8,390 nt of DNA from Solidesulfovibrio magneticus. GTDB taxonomy: Bacteria; Desulfobacterota; Desulfovibrionia; Desulfovibrionales; Desulfovibrionaceae. Of this stretch, positions 1-6,048 are shown piece after piece. The first letter of the stretch is position 1. Every line of letters begins with the position of its first letter. A program made the position numbers and the translations under genes. The notes below the pieces were generated by a model. The model saw only the letters and a program-made list of their open reading frames with translations. It was not told the DNA's origin and did no database searches. The stretch lies in contig DLGG01000111.1 of assembly GCA_002482565.1 (NCBI GenBank), forward strand, positions 12,799-21,188, written 5' to 3'.

Positions 1-594
1 AACGGCCCGGCCGACTTCCTGGAGACCCCGGTCTCGCCGATCACCGGCACCAAGTTCGACGCCGCCGCCGGCACCAAGATGCTGCACATCTGCGAGTTCA
101 CGGCCGACCTCATCAAGAACGGCAAGCTCAAGCTCGATCCGTCCCGCAACGACAACTTCGTCACCACCTACCACGACTCCTGCAACACCGCGCGCGGCAT
201 GGGCCTGCTGGAAGAGCCGCGCTACATCCTGAAAAACGTCTGCCGCCAGTTCTACGAAATGCCCGAAAACACCATCCGCGAGCAGACCTTCTGCTGCGGC
301 GGCGGCGCGGGCCTCAACAACGAAGAGTTCACGGAAACGCGCCTTCGCGGCGGCCTGCCCCGAGGCAACGCGGTCAAGTATGTGCGCGATCGCCACGGCG
401 TCAACAACCTGGCCTGCATCTGCGCCATCGACCGCGCCACCCTGCCGCCGCTGTGCGACTACTGGGCCCCGGGTGTCGGCGTCTCCGGCGTGCATGAGTT
501 GGTGGGCAACGCGCTCATTCTCGATGGCGAGAAAAAACGCACCACCGATCTCAGGCAAAACCCCCTGCCGGGGATGGAGGACGAGGAGGAATAA
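1..594 (+). CDS. dsrK: DsrK, C-terminal part (cytoplasmic HdrD-like iron-sulfur subunit of DsrMKJOP); 5' end outside window
   Basis: The reading frame is open from base 1, and 197 residues are visible before the TAA stop. The start and the N-terminal 4Fe-4S ferredoxin part lie upstream of the window. The visible part is a CCG-type domain as in heterodisulfide reductase HdrD: a Cys in HDSCN, 36 residues, the pair in FCCGGGAGL, 39 residues, then a Cys-x-Cys in NNLACICAID. In this family such cysteines hold the special catalytic 4Fe-4S centre. DsrK is known as the cytoplasmic catalytic subunit of the DsrMKJOP complex and is thought to reduce the DsrC trisulfide formed by dissimilatory sulfite reductase. 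The assignment rests on this domain and on dsrJ, dsrO and dsrP following directly; the stop is only 3 bases before the dsrJ start. The last Cys pair is CxC here rather than the CxxC usually quoted for CCG domains. An HdrD or GlpC-type protein would not normally have dsrJOP behind it. Confidence 0.93.
   Translation, partial: NGPADFLETPVSPITGTKFDAAAGTKMLHICEFTADLIKNGKLKLDPSRNDNFVTTYHDSCNTARGMGLLEEPRYILKNVCRQFYEMPENTIREQTFCCGGGAGLNNEEFTETRLRGGLPRGNAVKYVRDRHGVNNLACICAIDRATLPPLCDYWAPGVGVSGVHELVGNALILDGEKKRTTDLRQNPLPGMEDEEE
583..590 (+). promoter_or_regulatory. Ribosome binding site of dsrJ inside the end of dsrK
   Basis: GAGGAGGA lies in the last codons of dsrK (a run of Glu codons) and ends 7 bases before the dsrJ ATG. 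Because it overlaps the end of dsrK and the gap between the genes is 3 bases, dsrJ is probably translated in a coupled fashion. The site also fixes the dsrJ start. Confidence 0.7.
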
Positions 595-597
595 CCT

Positions 598-1017
598 ATG
601 TACAATGCCAAATATATCATACCCGGCATTATTTTCTTCCTGGCCCTCATCTTCGCCCCCGTCGCCTACAACATGGGCAAAGGGGTCTTCGAGGTCAAAC
701 CCGAACTGCCCAAAGACCAGAAGGACTGCATCGAAGATGCGCAGACCATGCGCGACAAGCACATGCAGATCTTAAACGAGTGGCGCAACGAAGCCGTGCG
801 TGACGGTGAACGGATCTACGTCAATTCCAAAGGCAAGAAATACGTCAAGAGCCTCACCAACACCTGCATGAGCTGCCACACGGACAAGACCAAGTTCTGT
901 GACCGCTGCCACGATACGGTTGGCGTGGCCCCCTACTGCTGGGATTGCCACAACCTTACGCCGAACCAGAAATCGCCCATTCCCCTCGCCGAAAACGGCG
1001 AAGCGGGCGGACACTAG
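598..1017 (+). CDS. dsrJ: DsrJ, periplasmic membrane-anchored triheme cytochrome c of DsrMKJOP
   Basis: The 139-residue product starts with a hydrophobic segment (about residues 6-24) that can serve as a signal peptide or uncleaved membrane anchor. Three haem c sites follow, close together: CMSCH at 90-94, CDRCH at 101-105 and CWDCH at 114-118. DsrJ is the small triheme cytochrome of the Dsr complex and faces the periplasm, where it should pass electrons between periplasmic donors and DsrO/DsrP. Studied DsrJ proteins have one haem with unusual His/Cys ligation; the lone non-haem Cys44, between the anchor and the haem domain, is the only candidate for that ligand here. His55, the only His outside the haem motifs apart from the C-terminal residue, could be another axial ligand. 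Size, haem count and position between dsrK and dsrO all fit the family. The start is set by the strong ribosome binding site in the dsrK tail. Confidence 0.95.
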   Translation: MYNAKYIIPGIIFFLALIFAPVAYNMGKGVFEVKPELPKDQKDCIEDAQTMRDKHMQILNEWRNEAVRDGERIYVNSKGKKYVKSLTNTCMSCHTDKTKFCDRCHDTVGVAPYCWDCHNLTPNQKSPIPLAENGEAGGH

Positions 1018-1059
1018 GCCGGCGCGCCCGGTGACACCTCCACTTAAGGGGACCACATC

Positions 1060-1836
1060 ATGAAGAACACCAGACGAGAGTTCCTGAAACTGGCCGCCGT
1101 GTCCGCCATCGGCGTCGGCGCCGGTCGTCTCGGCTTCCTGGGCGACGCCCCGGCCCATGCCGGGCCGCTGCCCGGAGTGGCCAATTTCGAGGAAGGCCTC
1201 AAGGCCAAGCACTGGGGCATGGCCATCTTCACGGCCAAGATGACCCCAGAACTCATCGAGAAGTGCCGCACGGCCTGCCACACCGAACACAACGTGCCGG
1301 ACATCCCCGGCAACAAGAACATCAAGTGGTTCTGGGGCGCGTCCTTCGAGGAGAGCTTCCCCACCGAGCACGGCCACTACCTGTCCGAGGAAGTCGAGCA
1401 CCGGGAGTTTCCGCTCCTGTGCAACCAGTGCGAAACGCCCATGTGCGTGAAGGTCTGCCCGACCCAGGCCACGTTCCAGCGGCCGGACGGCATCGTCATG
1501 ATGGACTTCCACCGCTGCATCGGCTGCCGCTACTGCATGGCCGGCTGCCCCTTCGGCGCGCGCAGCTTCAACTTCCAGGATCCGCGTCCCTTCATCAAGC
1601 ACTTCAATCCGCATTTCCCCACCCGCATGCGCGGCGTCGTGGAAAAATGCAACTTCTGCGCCGAGCGCCTGGCCATCGGCAAGATGCCCATGTGCGTGGA
1701 AGCGGCCGGCGGGGCTCTCGTCTTCGGCGATCTGGCCGACGAGAACTCCGATGTCCGCAAGGTCCTGCGCGAGCACTTCGCCATCCGCCGCAAACCGGAC
1801 GCCGGCACCTCGCCGAGCGTGTACTACATTCTGTGA
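1060..1836 (+). CDS. dsrO: DsrO, Tat-exported periplasmic ferredoxin-like iron-sulfur subunit of DsrMKJOP
   Basis: The 258-residue protein opens with a Tat signal, TRREFLK at residues 4-10, followed by a hydrophobic stretch and AHA at 32-34, a likely cleavage site. It is therefore exported folded with its clusters. The body is an NrfC/PsrB-type ferredoxin. Two complete Cys motifs are visible: C121-x2-C124-x4-C129-x3-C133 and C153-x2-C156-x2-C159-x3-C163. The other two are partial: C69-x3-C73, without the preceding CxxC, and C197-x2-C200-x11-C212, where the usual fourth Cys is Ala216 (CVEAA). Thirteen Cys in all would suit three 4Fe-4S clusters rather than four. DsrO should carry electrons between the haems of DsrJ and the membrane subunit DsrP. 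The ATG has an AAGGGGA ribosome binding site at 1046-1052. The 42-base gap after dsrJ is the largest inside this operon; the stop is 8 bases before dsrP. Confidence 0.94.
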   Translation: MKNTRREFLKLAAVSAIGVGAGRLGFLGDAPAHAGPLPGVANFEEGLKAKHWGMAIFTAKMTPELIEKCRTACHTEHNVPDIPGNKNIKWFWGASFEESFPTEHGHYLSEEVEHREFPLLCNQCETPMCVKVCPTQATFQRPDGIVMMDFHRCIGCRYCMAGCPFGARSFNFQDPRPFIKHFNPHFPTRMRGVVEKCNFCAERLAIGKMPMCVEAAGGALVFGDLADENSDVRKVLREHFAIRRKPDAGTSPSVYYIL

Positions 1837-1844
1837 GGTAAGCC

Positions 1845-3044
1845 ATGCTGGAAAAAGCACTCAAGGGAAGCCCCCGATACTGGGGCACGCTGATCGCCCT
1901 CGGGATGATCGTGCTGCTCGGTCTGGGCTTTTGGCTCTACCAGTTGACCTTCGGCATGAAGATCACGGGGCTCAACAGAGACGTGTCCTGGGGCTTCTAC
2001 ATCGCCCAGTTCACCTATTTGGTCGGTGTGGCCGCCTCGGCCGTCATGCTGGTGCTGCCCTACTACTTCCACCACTACAAGGAATTCTCCAAGATGATCA
2101 TCCTGGGTGAATTCCTGGCCATCTCCGCGGTGGTCATGTGCCTCGGTTTCATCATCGTGGATATCGGCCAACCGCAACGGATGATGAACGTGCTGCTCAA
2201 CGCCACGCCCCATTCCATGCTGTTCTGGGACATGGTCGTTCTGAACGGCTACCTGTTCCTCAACATCATCGTGGGCTGGACGAGCCTGCAGTACTTCAAA
2301 AACGACATGACGCCGCCCAAGTGGTGCAAGTTCCTGGCCTTCGTGTCGGTCATCTGGGCCTTCTCCATCCACACGGTCACGGCCTTCCTGTACGCGGGCC
2401 TGCCCGGCCGTCACTACTTCCTGACGGCCATCATGGCCGCCCGCTTCCTGGCCTCGGCGTTCTGCTCCGGTCCGGCCATCCTGCTGCTGCTCATCCTCTT
2501 CCTGCGGCGCCTGACCGGCTTCGATCCCGGCAAGAAGGCCATCAACCGCCTGGCCGTGATCATCACCTACGCCATGTGCGTGAACATCTTCTTCTTCCTG
2601 CTGGAAGTGTTCACCTCGTTCTACAGCAACATGCCCGGCCATATCGCGCCGTTTCAGTATCTGTTCACGGGCATCGACGGCCACGACATGATGGTGCCGT
2701 TCATGTGGACGGCGGTGGTCATGGGCCTGGGTTGCCTGGTCTTCCTCATCCCCACGCCCGTGCGCGAGAAGACCCCGGCGCTCGTCATCGGCCTCATCAT
2801 GCTGGTCATCGCCTCCTGGATCGACAAGGGCCTGGGCCTGCTCATCGGCGGCTTCACGCCCAACCCCTTCGAGACGGTCACGGTCTACGCCCCCACGGTG
2901 CCCGAGATCATGATCTCGCTTATGGTGTTCGCCATGGGCGGCATCGTGCTCACTGTGCTGTGGAAGATCGCCGTGGAAGTGCGCGTCGAAGTCGAAGGCG
3001 GCAACCTGTCCATGGTGCCGCCGCCGGCTGCAGAAGCCGAGTAG
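1845..3044 (+). CDS. dsrP: DsrP, NrfD/PsrC-type integral membrane quinone-interacting subunit of DsrMKJOP
   Basis: The 399-residue protein is almost entirely hydrophobic, with about ten membrane spans that I place near residues 14-36, 50-73, 86-106, 127-149, 162-184, 195-221, 233-258, 284-303, 309-334 and 354-378. Length, span number and position after a Tat ferredoxin gene match the NrfD/PsrC family, in which the membrane protein docks the ferredoxin and exchanges electrons with menaquinone. In the Dsr complex it pairs with DsrO and gives a second membrane module beside DsrM. The C-terminus ends in a short charged and Pro/Ala-rich tail (about residues 376-399). A GAGGT ribosome binding site overlaps the dsrO stop codon, so the two genes are probably coupled. 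This is the last gene of the operon; a strong terminator begins 23 bases after its stop. Confidence 0.95.
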   Translation: MLEKALKGSPRYWGTLIALGMIVLLGLGFWLYQLTFGMKITGLNRDVSWGFYIAQFTYLVGVAASAVMLVLPYYFHHYKEFSKMIILGEFLAISAVVMCLGFIIVDIGQPQRMMNVLLNATPHSMLFWDMVVLNGYLFLNIIVGWTSLQYFKNDMTPPKWCKFLAFVSVIWAFSIHTVTAFLYAGLPGRHYFLTAIMAARFLASAFCSGPAILLLLILFLRRLTGFDPGKKAINRLAVIITYAMCVNIFFFLLEVFTSFYSNMPGHIAPFQYLFTGIDGHDMMVPFMWTAVVMGLGCLVFLIPTPVREKTPALVIGLIMLVIASWIDKGLGLLIGGFTPNPFETVTVYAPTVPEIMISLMVFAMGGIVLTVLWKIAVEVRVEVEGGNLSMVPPPAAEAE

Positions 3045-3067
3045 CGCGGTTCCGATTGCAGACGCAG

Positions 3068-3098
3068 GGCCCGCTTCCGCAAGGAGGCGGGCCTTTTT
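3068..3098 (+). terminator. Intrinsic terminator of the dsr operon
   Basis: An 11-bp stem (GGCCCGCTTCC, 3068-3078, paired with GGAGGCGGGCC, 3083-3093, including one G-U pair) closes a GCAA tetraloop of the stable GNRA type. Five T residues follow at 3094-3098. It lies 23 bases after the dsrP stop and separates the dsr operon from dapL. Confidence 0.93.
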
Positions 3099-3115
3099 CG
3101 CCGCGTCTCCCGCCA

Positions 3116-3143
3116 TTGACGGCATACCCGCCGCCGGGCTACT
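3116..3143 (+). promoter_or_regulatory. Possible sigma-70-like promoter of dapL
   Basis: TTGACG at 3116-3121 is close to a -35 box, and GCTACT at 3138-3143, 16 bases further, is a poor -10 box (3 of 6 matches). A promoter is expected here because a terminator precedes and dapL follows, but the -10 match is weak. Part of the element overlaps an imperfect inverted repeat (3121-3146). The rest of the 3099-3183 gap holds only an AAAAGGA ribosome binding site at 3165-3171, 12 bases before the dapL ATG. Confidence 0.3.
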
Positions 3144-3183
3144 GCCACCCCTACCCCAAGTTGCAAAAGGACGAACCGACTCC

Positions 3184-4422
3184 ATGAACGAAAGCTATAT
3201 CCAGCAACTCTTCGCCGACCGCATCGGCGGCGACACGTTCGGCAAGGACACGGTCCTGTACAAGTTCGAGAAGATCAAGCGTGCCAAGAAGGCCGCCTTG
3301 GCCGCCCATCCCGACGTGCCGCTCATCGACCTCGGCGTCGGCGAGCCCGACTGGATGGCCGCGCCCGAGGTGGTCGAGGTGCTGTGCGCCGAGGCGCGCA
3401 AGCCCGAAAACCGCGGCTACACCGACAACGGCGTCCAGGTCTTCAAGGACGCCGCCGCCCGCTACATGGCCGAAGTCTACGGCGTGGCCGGCATCGACCC
3501 GGCAGGCGAGGTGGTCCACGGCATCGGCTCCAAGCCGGTCCTGGCCCTGCTGCCGCTGGCCTTCATCAATCCCGGCGACATCACCATCATGACCGTGCCC
3601 GGCTACCCGGTCATGGGCACCACCACCAAGGGCCTGGGCGGCGAGGTGGTCAACCTGCCGCTTCTGGCGGAAAACGGTTTCCTGCCCGACCTCGATGCGC
3701 TGACCGCGGACCAGCGCCGCCGGGCCAAGCTCCTCTACATCAACTACCCCAACAACCCCACGGGCGCGACGGCCACGCCGGCCTTTTTCGAGAAAGTGGT
3801 GCGCTTCGCCAAGGAAAACGACGTCATCGTGGTTTCCGACGCCGCCTACGGGGCGCTGACCTTCGACGGCCGCAAGCCCCTGAGCTTCCTGGCCACCCCG
3901 GGCGCCAAGGACGTGGGCGTGGAAATCCACTCCCTGTCCAAGGCCTACAACATGACCGGCTGGCGTCTGGCCTTCGTGTGCGGCAACGAACTCGTGGTCA
4001 AGGGCTTTGCCGCGGTCAAGGACAACAACGATTCCGGCCAGTTCGCCGCCATCCAGAAGGCCGGCGTCTACTGCCTGGAGCATCCCGAAATTACGGAGAA
4101 GACGGCGGCCAAGTACTCCCGCCGCCACGACATGCTGGTCGCGGCACTGGCCGCGGCGGGCTTTTCGGTCAAGAAACCGGGCGCGTCCTTCTACCTCTAC
4201 GCCCGCATCCCCAGCGGCACCAAGGCCGGCCGGACCTTCGCCTCGGCCGAGGACTTCTCCCAGTACATGATCACCGAGAAGCTCATCTCCACCGTGCCCT
4301 GGGACGACGCCGGGCCCTACGTCCGCTTTTCCGTCACCTTCGAGGCCGCGGACGAGGCCGAGGAACGCCGTATCATCGACGAGATCGCCCGCCGGCTTTC
4401 CGATGCGGGGTTCGTGTTCTAG
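3184..4422 (+). CDS. dapL: LL-diaminopimelate aminotransferase (DapL)
   Basis: This 412-residue fold type I PLP aminotransferase should convert tetrahydrodipicolinate and glutamate in one step to LL-diaminopimelate and 2-oxoglutarate, bypassing the DapD/C/E acylation route to lysine and peptidoglycan. Visible features are PNNPTG at 189-194 with Asn191, SDAAY at 218-222 with Asp219 and Tyr222, the Schiff-base lysine Lys253 in SLSKAYNMTGWR with Arg261 after it, and the carboxylate-binding Arg381 in YVRFS. The N-terminus (YIQQLFADRIGG, then LYKFEKIKRAK) resembles DapL proteins more than ordinary aspartate or alanine aminotransferases, from memory of the family. The presence of dapF, the next pathway gene, about 740 bp away on the other strand supports the call. 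It appears to be a single-gene unit, with a terminator on each side. The alternative is another class I/II aminotransferase. Confidence 0.85.
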   Translation: MNESYIQQLFADRIGGDTFGKDTVLYKFEKIKRAKKAALAAHPDVPLIDLGVGEPDWMAAPEVVEVLCAEARKPENRGYTDNGVQVFKDAAARYMAEVYGVAGIDPAGEVVHGIGSKPVLALLPLAFINPGDITIMTVPGYPVMGTTTKGLGGEVVNLPLLAENGFLPDLDALTADQRRRAKLLYINYPNNPTGATATPAFFEKVVRFAKENDVIVVSDAAYGALTFDGRKPLSFLATPGAKDVGVEIHSLSKAYNMTGWRLAFVCGNELVVKGFAAVKDNNDSGQFAAIQKAGVYCLEHPEITEKTAAKYSRRHDMLVAALAAAGFSVKKPGASFYLYARIPSGTKAGRTFASAEDFSQYMITEKLISTVPWDDAGPYVRFSVTFEAADEAEERRIIDEIARRLSDAGFVF

Positions 4423-4472
4423 GGTCGCGGATCCGGAGACAGCGGCTTTTTAAGGGCCAAACCCGAAAACGA

Positions 4473-4509
4473 CGCGGCCGGGGAGAAACGACGTTCCTCC
4501 CCGGCCGCG
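4473..4509. terminator. Probable bidirectional terminator between dapL and the VOC gene
   Basis: A perfect 13-bp inverted repeat (4473-4485 with 4497-4509) surrounds an 11-base loop; AAC and GTT within the loop can extend the pairing. It sits in the 124-base gap between converging genes. Read on the - strand it is followed by TCGTTTTC; read on the + strand it is followed by ACTTTC. Neither T tract is strong, but position and symmetry suggest it ends transcription from both sides. The rest of the gap shows no gene. Confidence 0.7.
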
Positions 4510-4546
4510 ACTTTCATGTCCCTGCCGCCGCGTCGGCGCGGCAGCG

Positions 4547-5128
4547 CTATTCGTCGTCGGTGAGCACCAGTTCCCGTCCTTCGCCCGGGTAGATGCGCCG
4601 CTCGGCAAAAGGCGTCGGGCGTTCGGGGACCGGCCATTTGCCGGGCTGGGGCTCCGGGCCTTCCAGGGCCACGGCGCTCGGGTGCTTGTCCGCGTTGCAC
4701 GGGTGGGAACGGATGTCCACCCCGGGCACGGGACAGCTGAACTCGATGGCGATGTGGTTGGGATCGAAGGAATAGAGCGAAAAGATGAATCCGTGGTCGA
4801 TGATTTCCGAGGCCCAGAAACCCGCGGCCTCCAGCGCGTCCTTGATCTCCCACAAATCGTCGCGGTCGCGCACGCCGATGGACACGTGGTCGAAGGCGAA
4901 GGGGCCGGAGACCGGCACGCCATGGTCCTTTTCCTCGATGGGCGCGACATGGGGCCACTCGAAAAACGCGATCATGTCGTTTTCCGAAATCTCGAAGAAG
5001 TAATGCCTGTAGCCGGGACGCCCCAGGCCCGCGACCAGGCGCATGCGCAGCAGATCGCGCCAGAAGCGGATGGTCGCGTCCATGTCGCGTGTGGCCATGG
5101 CCAGGTGGTTGACGCCGGTGTAACGCAT
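4547..5128 (-). CDS. VOC (glyoxalase/dioxygenase-fold) protein with C-terminal tail, substrate unknown
   Basis: The 193-residue protein has the two-repeat vicinal oxygen chelate fold over about residues 1-135. The first repeat begins with GVNHLAMATRDMDATIRFW and the second with FDHVSIGVRDRDDLWEIKDAL, ending in DPNHIAIEF. Likely metal ligands are His8, Glu57, His81 and Glu129, spaced much as in glyoxalase I; the His/His/Glu subset would also suit an extradiol dioxygenase-type centre. I cannot name the substrate. The roughly 60-residue tail (about 136-193) is rich in Pro, Glu and charged residues, has no recognised domain, and ends in a short acidic stretch (TDDE). The ATG at 5126-5128 has a GGGAG ribosome binding site (5135-5139) 6 bases upstream; an in-frame extension upstream overlaps dapF and is rejected. 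It is the last gene of the - strand set, 32 bases after dapF. Confidence 0.85.
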   Translation of the reverse strand: MRYTGVNHLAMATRDMDATIRFWRDLLRMRLVAGLGRPGYRHYFFEISENDMIAFFEWPHVAPIEEKDHGVPVSGPFAFDHVSIGVRDRDDLWEIKDALEAAGFWASEIIDHGFIFSLYSFDPNHIAIEFSCPVPGVDIRSHPCNADKHPSAVALEGPEPQPGKWPVPERPTPFAERRIYPGEGRELVLTDDE

Positions 5129-5160
5129 CAATTTCTCCCGGAAGGGGCGCGCCCCGGCGG

Positions 5161-6015
5161 CTACGACTCGATGCCCAGGGACTGCGGGAAAAACGACCCC
5201 GTGAAGACCAGCTCCGCCGCGCCGCGCAAGTACGCCTTGCCGTCGCGCAAAATCACGCCCAGCTCCTCGCCGCCCGTGGTGGTGATCACGGTCTCCTCGC
5301 CGGCAAGCCCCAGTTCCCTGGCGATGACCGCCGAGGCCACGGCCCCGGTGCCGCAGGCGTAGGTCTCGTCCTCGACGCCGCGCTCGTAGGTCCGCAGCGA
5401 CAGCCGCCCGGCCCCGTCCGGGGCGATGAAGTTGACGTTGGTGCCGGCCGGCTTGAACGCCTCGTGGAAGCGGATGGCCCGGCCGAGTTTCCACACGTCC
5501 ACGGCCTCCAGGTGCTCCACCACGACGACGGTGTGGGGCACGCCGGTGTTGACGAAGTGGAGCGGAAATTCCTGCTGCTCGATCTCCACGGTCATGTCCA
5601 GGCGCAGGTCCTTCGGTTCGGTCAGCTGCACCGTCACGAGGTTGGACTCCTCGTCCACTTCCGCCTCGATGGGGCCGGCGTCGGTGCCGAAAATGTGGCG
5701 CGCCGGGGCGATGCCGAGCATCCAGGCCAGCCGCGCCGCGCAGCGCGAGCCGTTGCCGCACATTTCGGCCCGGGAACCGTCAGCGTTGAAAAAATGCCAT
5801 TTGTAGGCCAGTCCGGACCCCTCGGGCGCGTGGTCGAGGAAGATCATGCCGTCGGCCCCGACGCCGAAAGCCTTGCGGCATACCGCCATCACGATTTCCG
5901 GCATCGCTTCCGGGTCGTATGCGAGGACGCGGTTGTCCACGCACACGAAATCATTACCGCAGCCCTGCATCTTGAAAAACGGGACGGACGGGCCGCAAAC
6001 GGCTTCGAGATCCAT
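5161..6015 (-). CDS. dapF: Diaminopimelate epimerase (DapF)
   Basis: The 284-residue enzyme should interconvert LL- and meso-diaminopimelate, the step before lysine and peptidoglycan incorporation. It has the two-domain DapF layout with both catalytic cysteines: Cys86 in EMCGNGSRC, which follows the conserved FFNADGS segment, and Cys221 in YACGTGAVAS. Other family landmarks are KMQGCGNDFV at 15-24, NTGVPH at 156-161 and YERGVEDET at 210-218. The length is normal. About 11 residues precede the usual FxKMxGxGNDF opening, but a strong AAAGGAG site supports this ATG. The enzyme is cytosolic and cofactor-free. It directly follows DapL in the pathway, although dapL is on the other strand. It lies 33 bases after pabBC and 32 bases before the VOC gene, so the three are probably co-transcribed. 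Confidence 0.97.
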   Translation of the reverse strand: MDLEAVCGPSVPFFKMQGCGNDFVCVDNRVLAYDPEAMPEIVMAVCRKAFGVGADGMIFLDHAPEGSGLAYKWHFFNADGSRAEMCGNGSRCAARLAWMLGIAPARHIFGTDAGPIEAEVDEESNLVTVQLTEPKDLRLDMTVEIEQQEFPLHFVNTGVPHTVVVVEHLEAVDVWKLGRAIRFHEAFKPAGTNVNFIAPDGAGRLSLRTYERGVEDETYACGTGAVASAVIARELGLAGEETVITTTGGEELGVILRDGKAYLRGAAELVFTGSFFPQSLGIES

Positions 6016-6021
6016 GGAAGG

Positions 6022-6028
6022 CTCCTTT
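6022..6028 (-). promoter_or_regulatory. Ribosome binding site that fixes the dapF start
   Basis: On the - strand AAAGGAG ends 6 bases before the ATG at 6013-6015. It decides for this start over Met16 inside the conserved KMQGCGNDF opening, and so gives DapF a short N-terminal extension. Confidence 0.75.
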
Positions 6029-6048
6029 ACAATAAACGTCCCTCCGCC

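Noticed and set aside
1031..1052. Possible pairing of CCTCC with AAGGGG that would hide the dsrO ribosome binding site
   Set aside because: Only about three to four base pairs can form; too weak to claim a regulatory structure.
3045..3183. Lysine riboswitch or attenuator before dapL
   Set aside because: Only 85 bases remain after the dsr terminator, far short of a lysine riboswitch, and no Lys-rich leader peptide or second terminator is seen.
772..3185. Long antisense open frames (362 and 453 codons) on the - strand across dsrJ, dsrO and dsrP
   Set aside because: They mirror well-recognised genes; the peptides are rich in His, Gly, Asp and Arg without domain motifs, as expected for antisense frames of GC-rich coding DNA that lacks stop codons.
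3384..4592. 402-codon + strand frame overlapping dapL and extending past its stop
   Set aside because: It is out of frame with dapL, Arg/Gly/His-rich and without motifs, and runs through the hairpin between converging genes.
5144..5155. 12-bp palindrome GGGGCGCGCCCC between dapF and the VOC gene
   Set aside because: Too short and symmetric to form more than a 4-bp RNA stem, with no T tract; GGCGCGCC also occurs at 1021-1028 and 6974-6981, so it is likely a by-product of high GC.
4547..5761. 404-codon version of the VOC gene starting inside dapF
   Set aside because: The first 211 codons overlap dapF out of frame and are low-complexity; the VOC homology and ribosome binding site begin at 5128.
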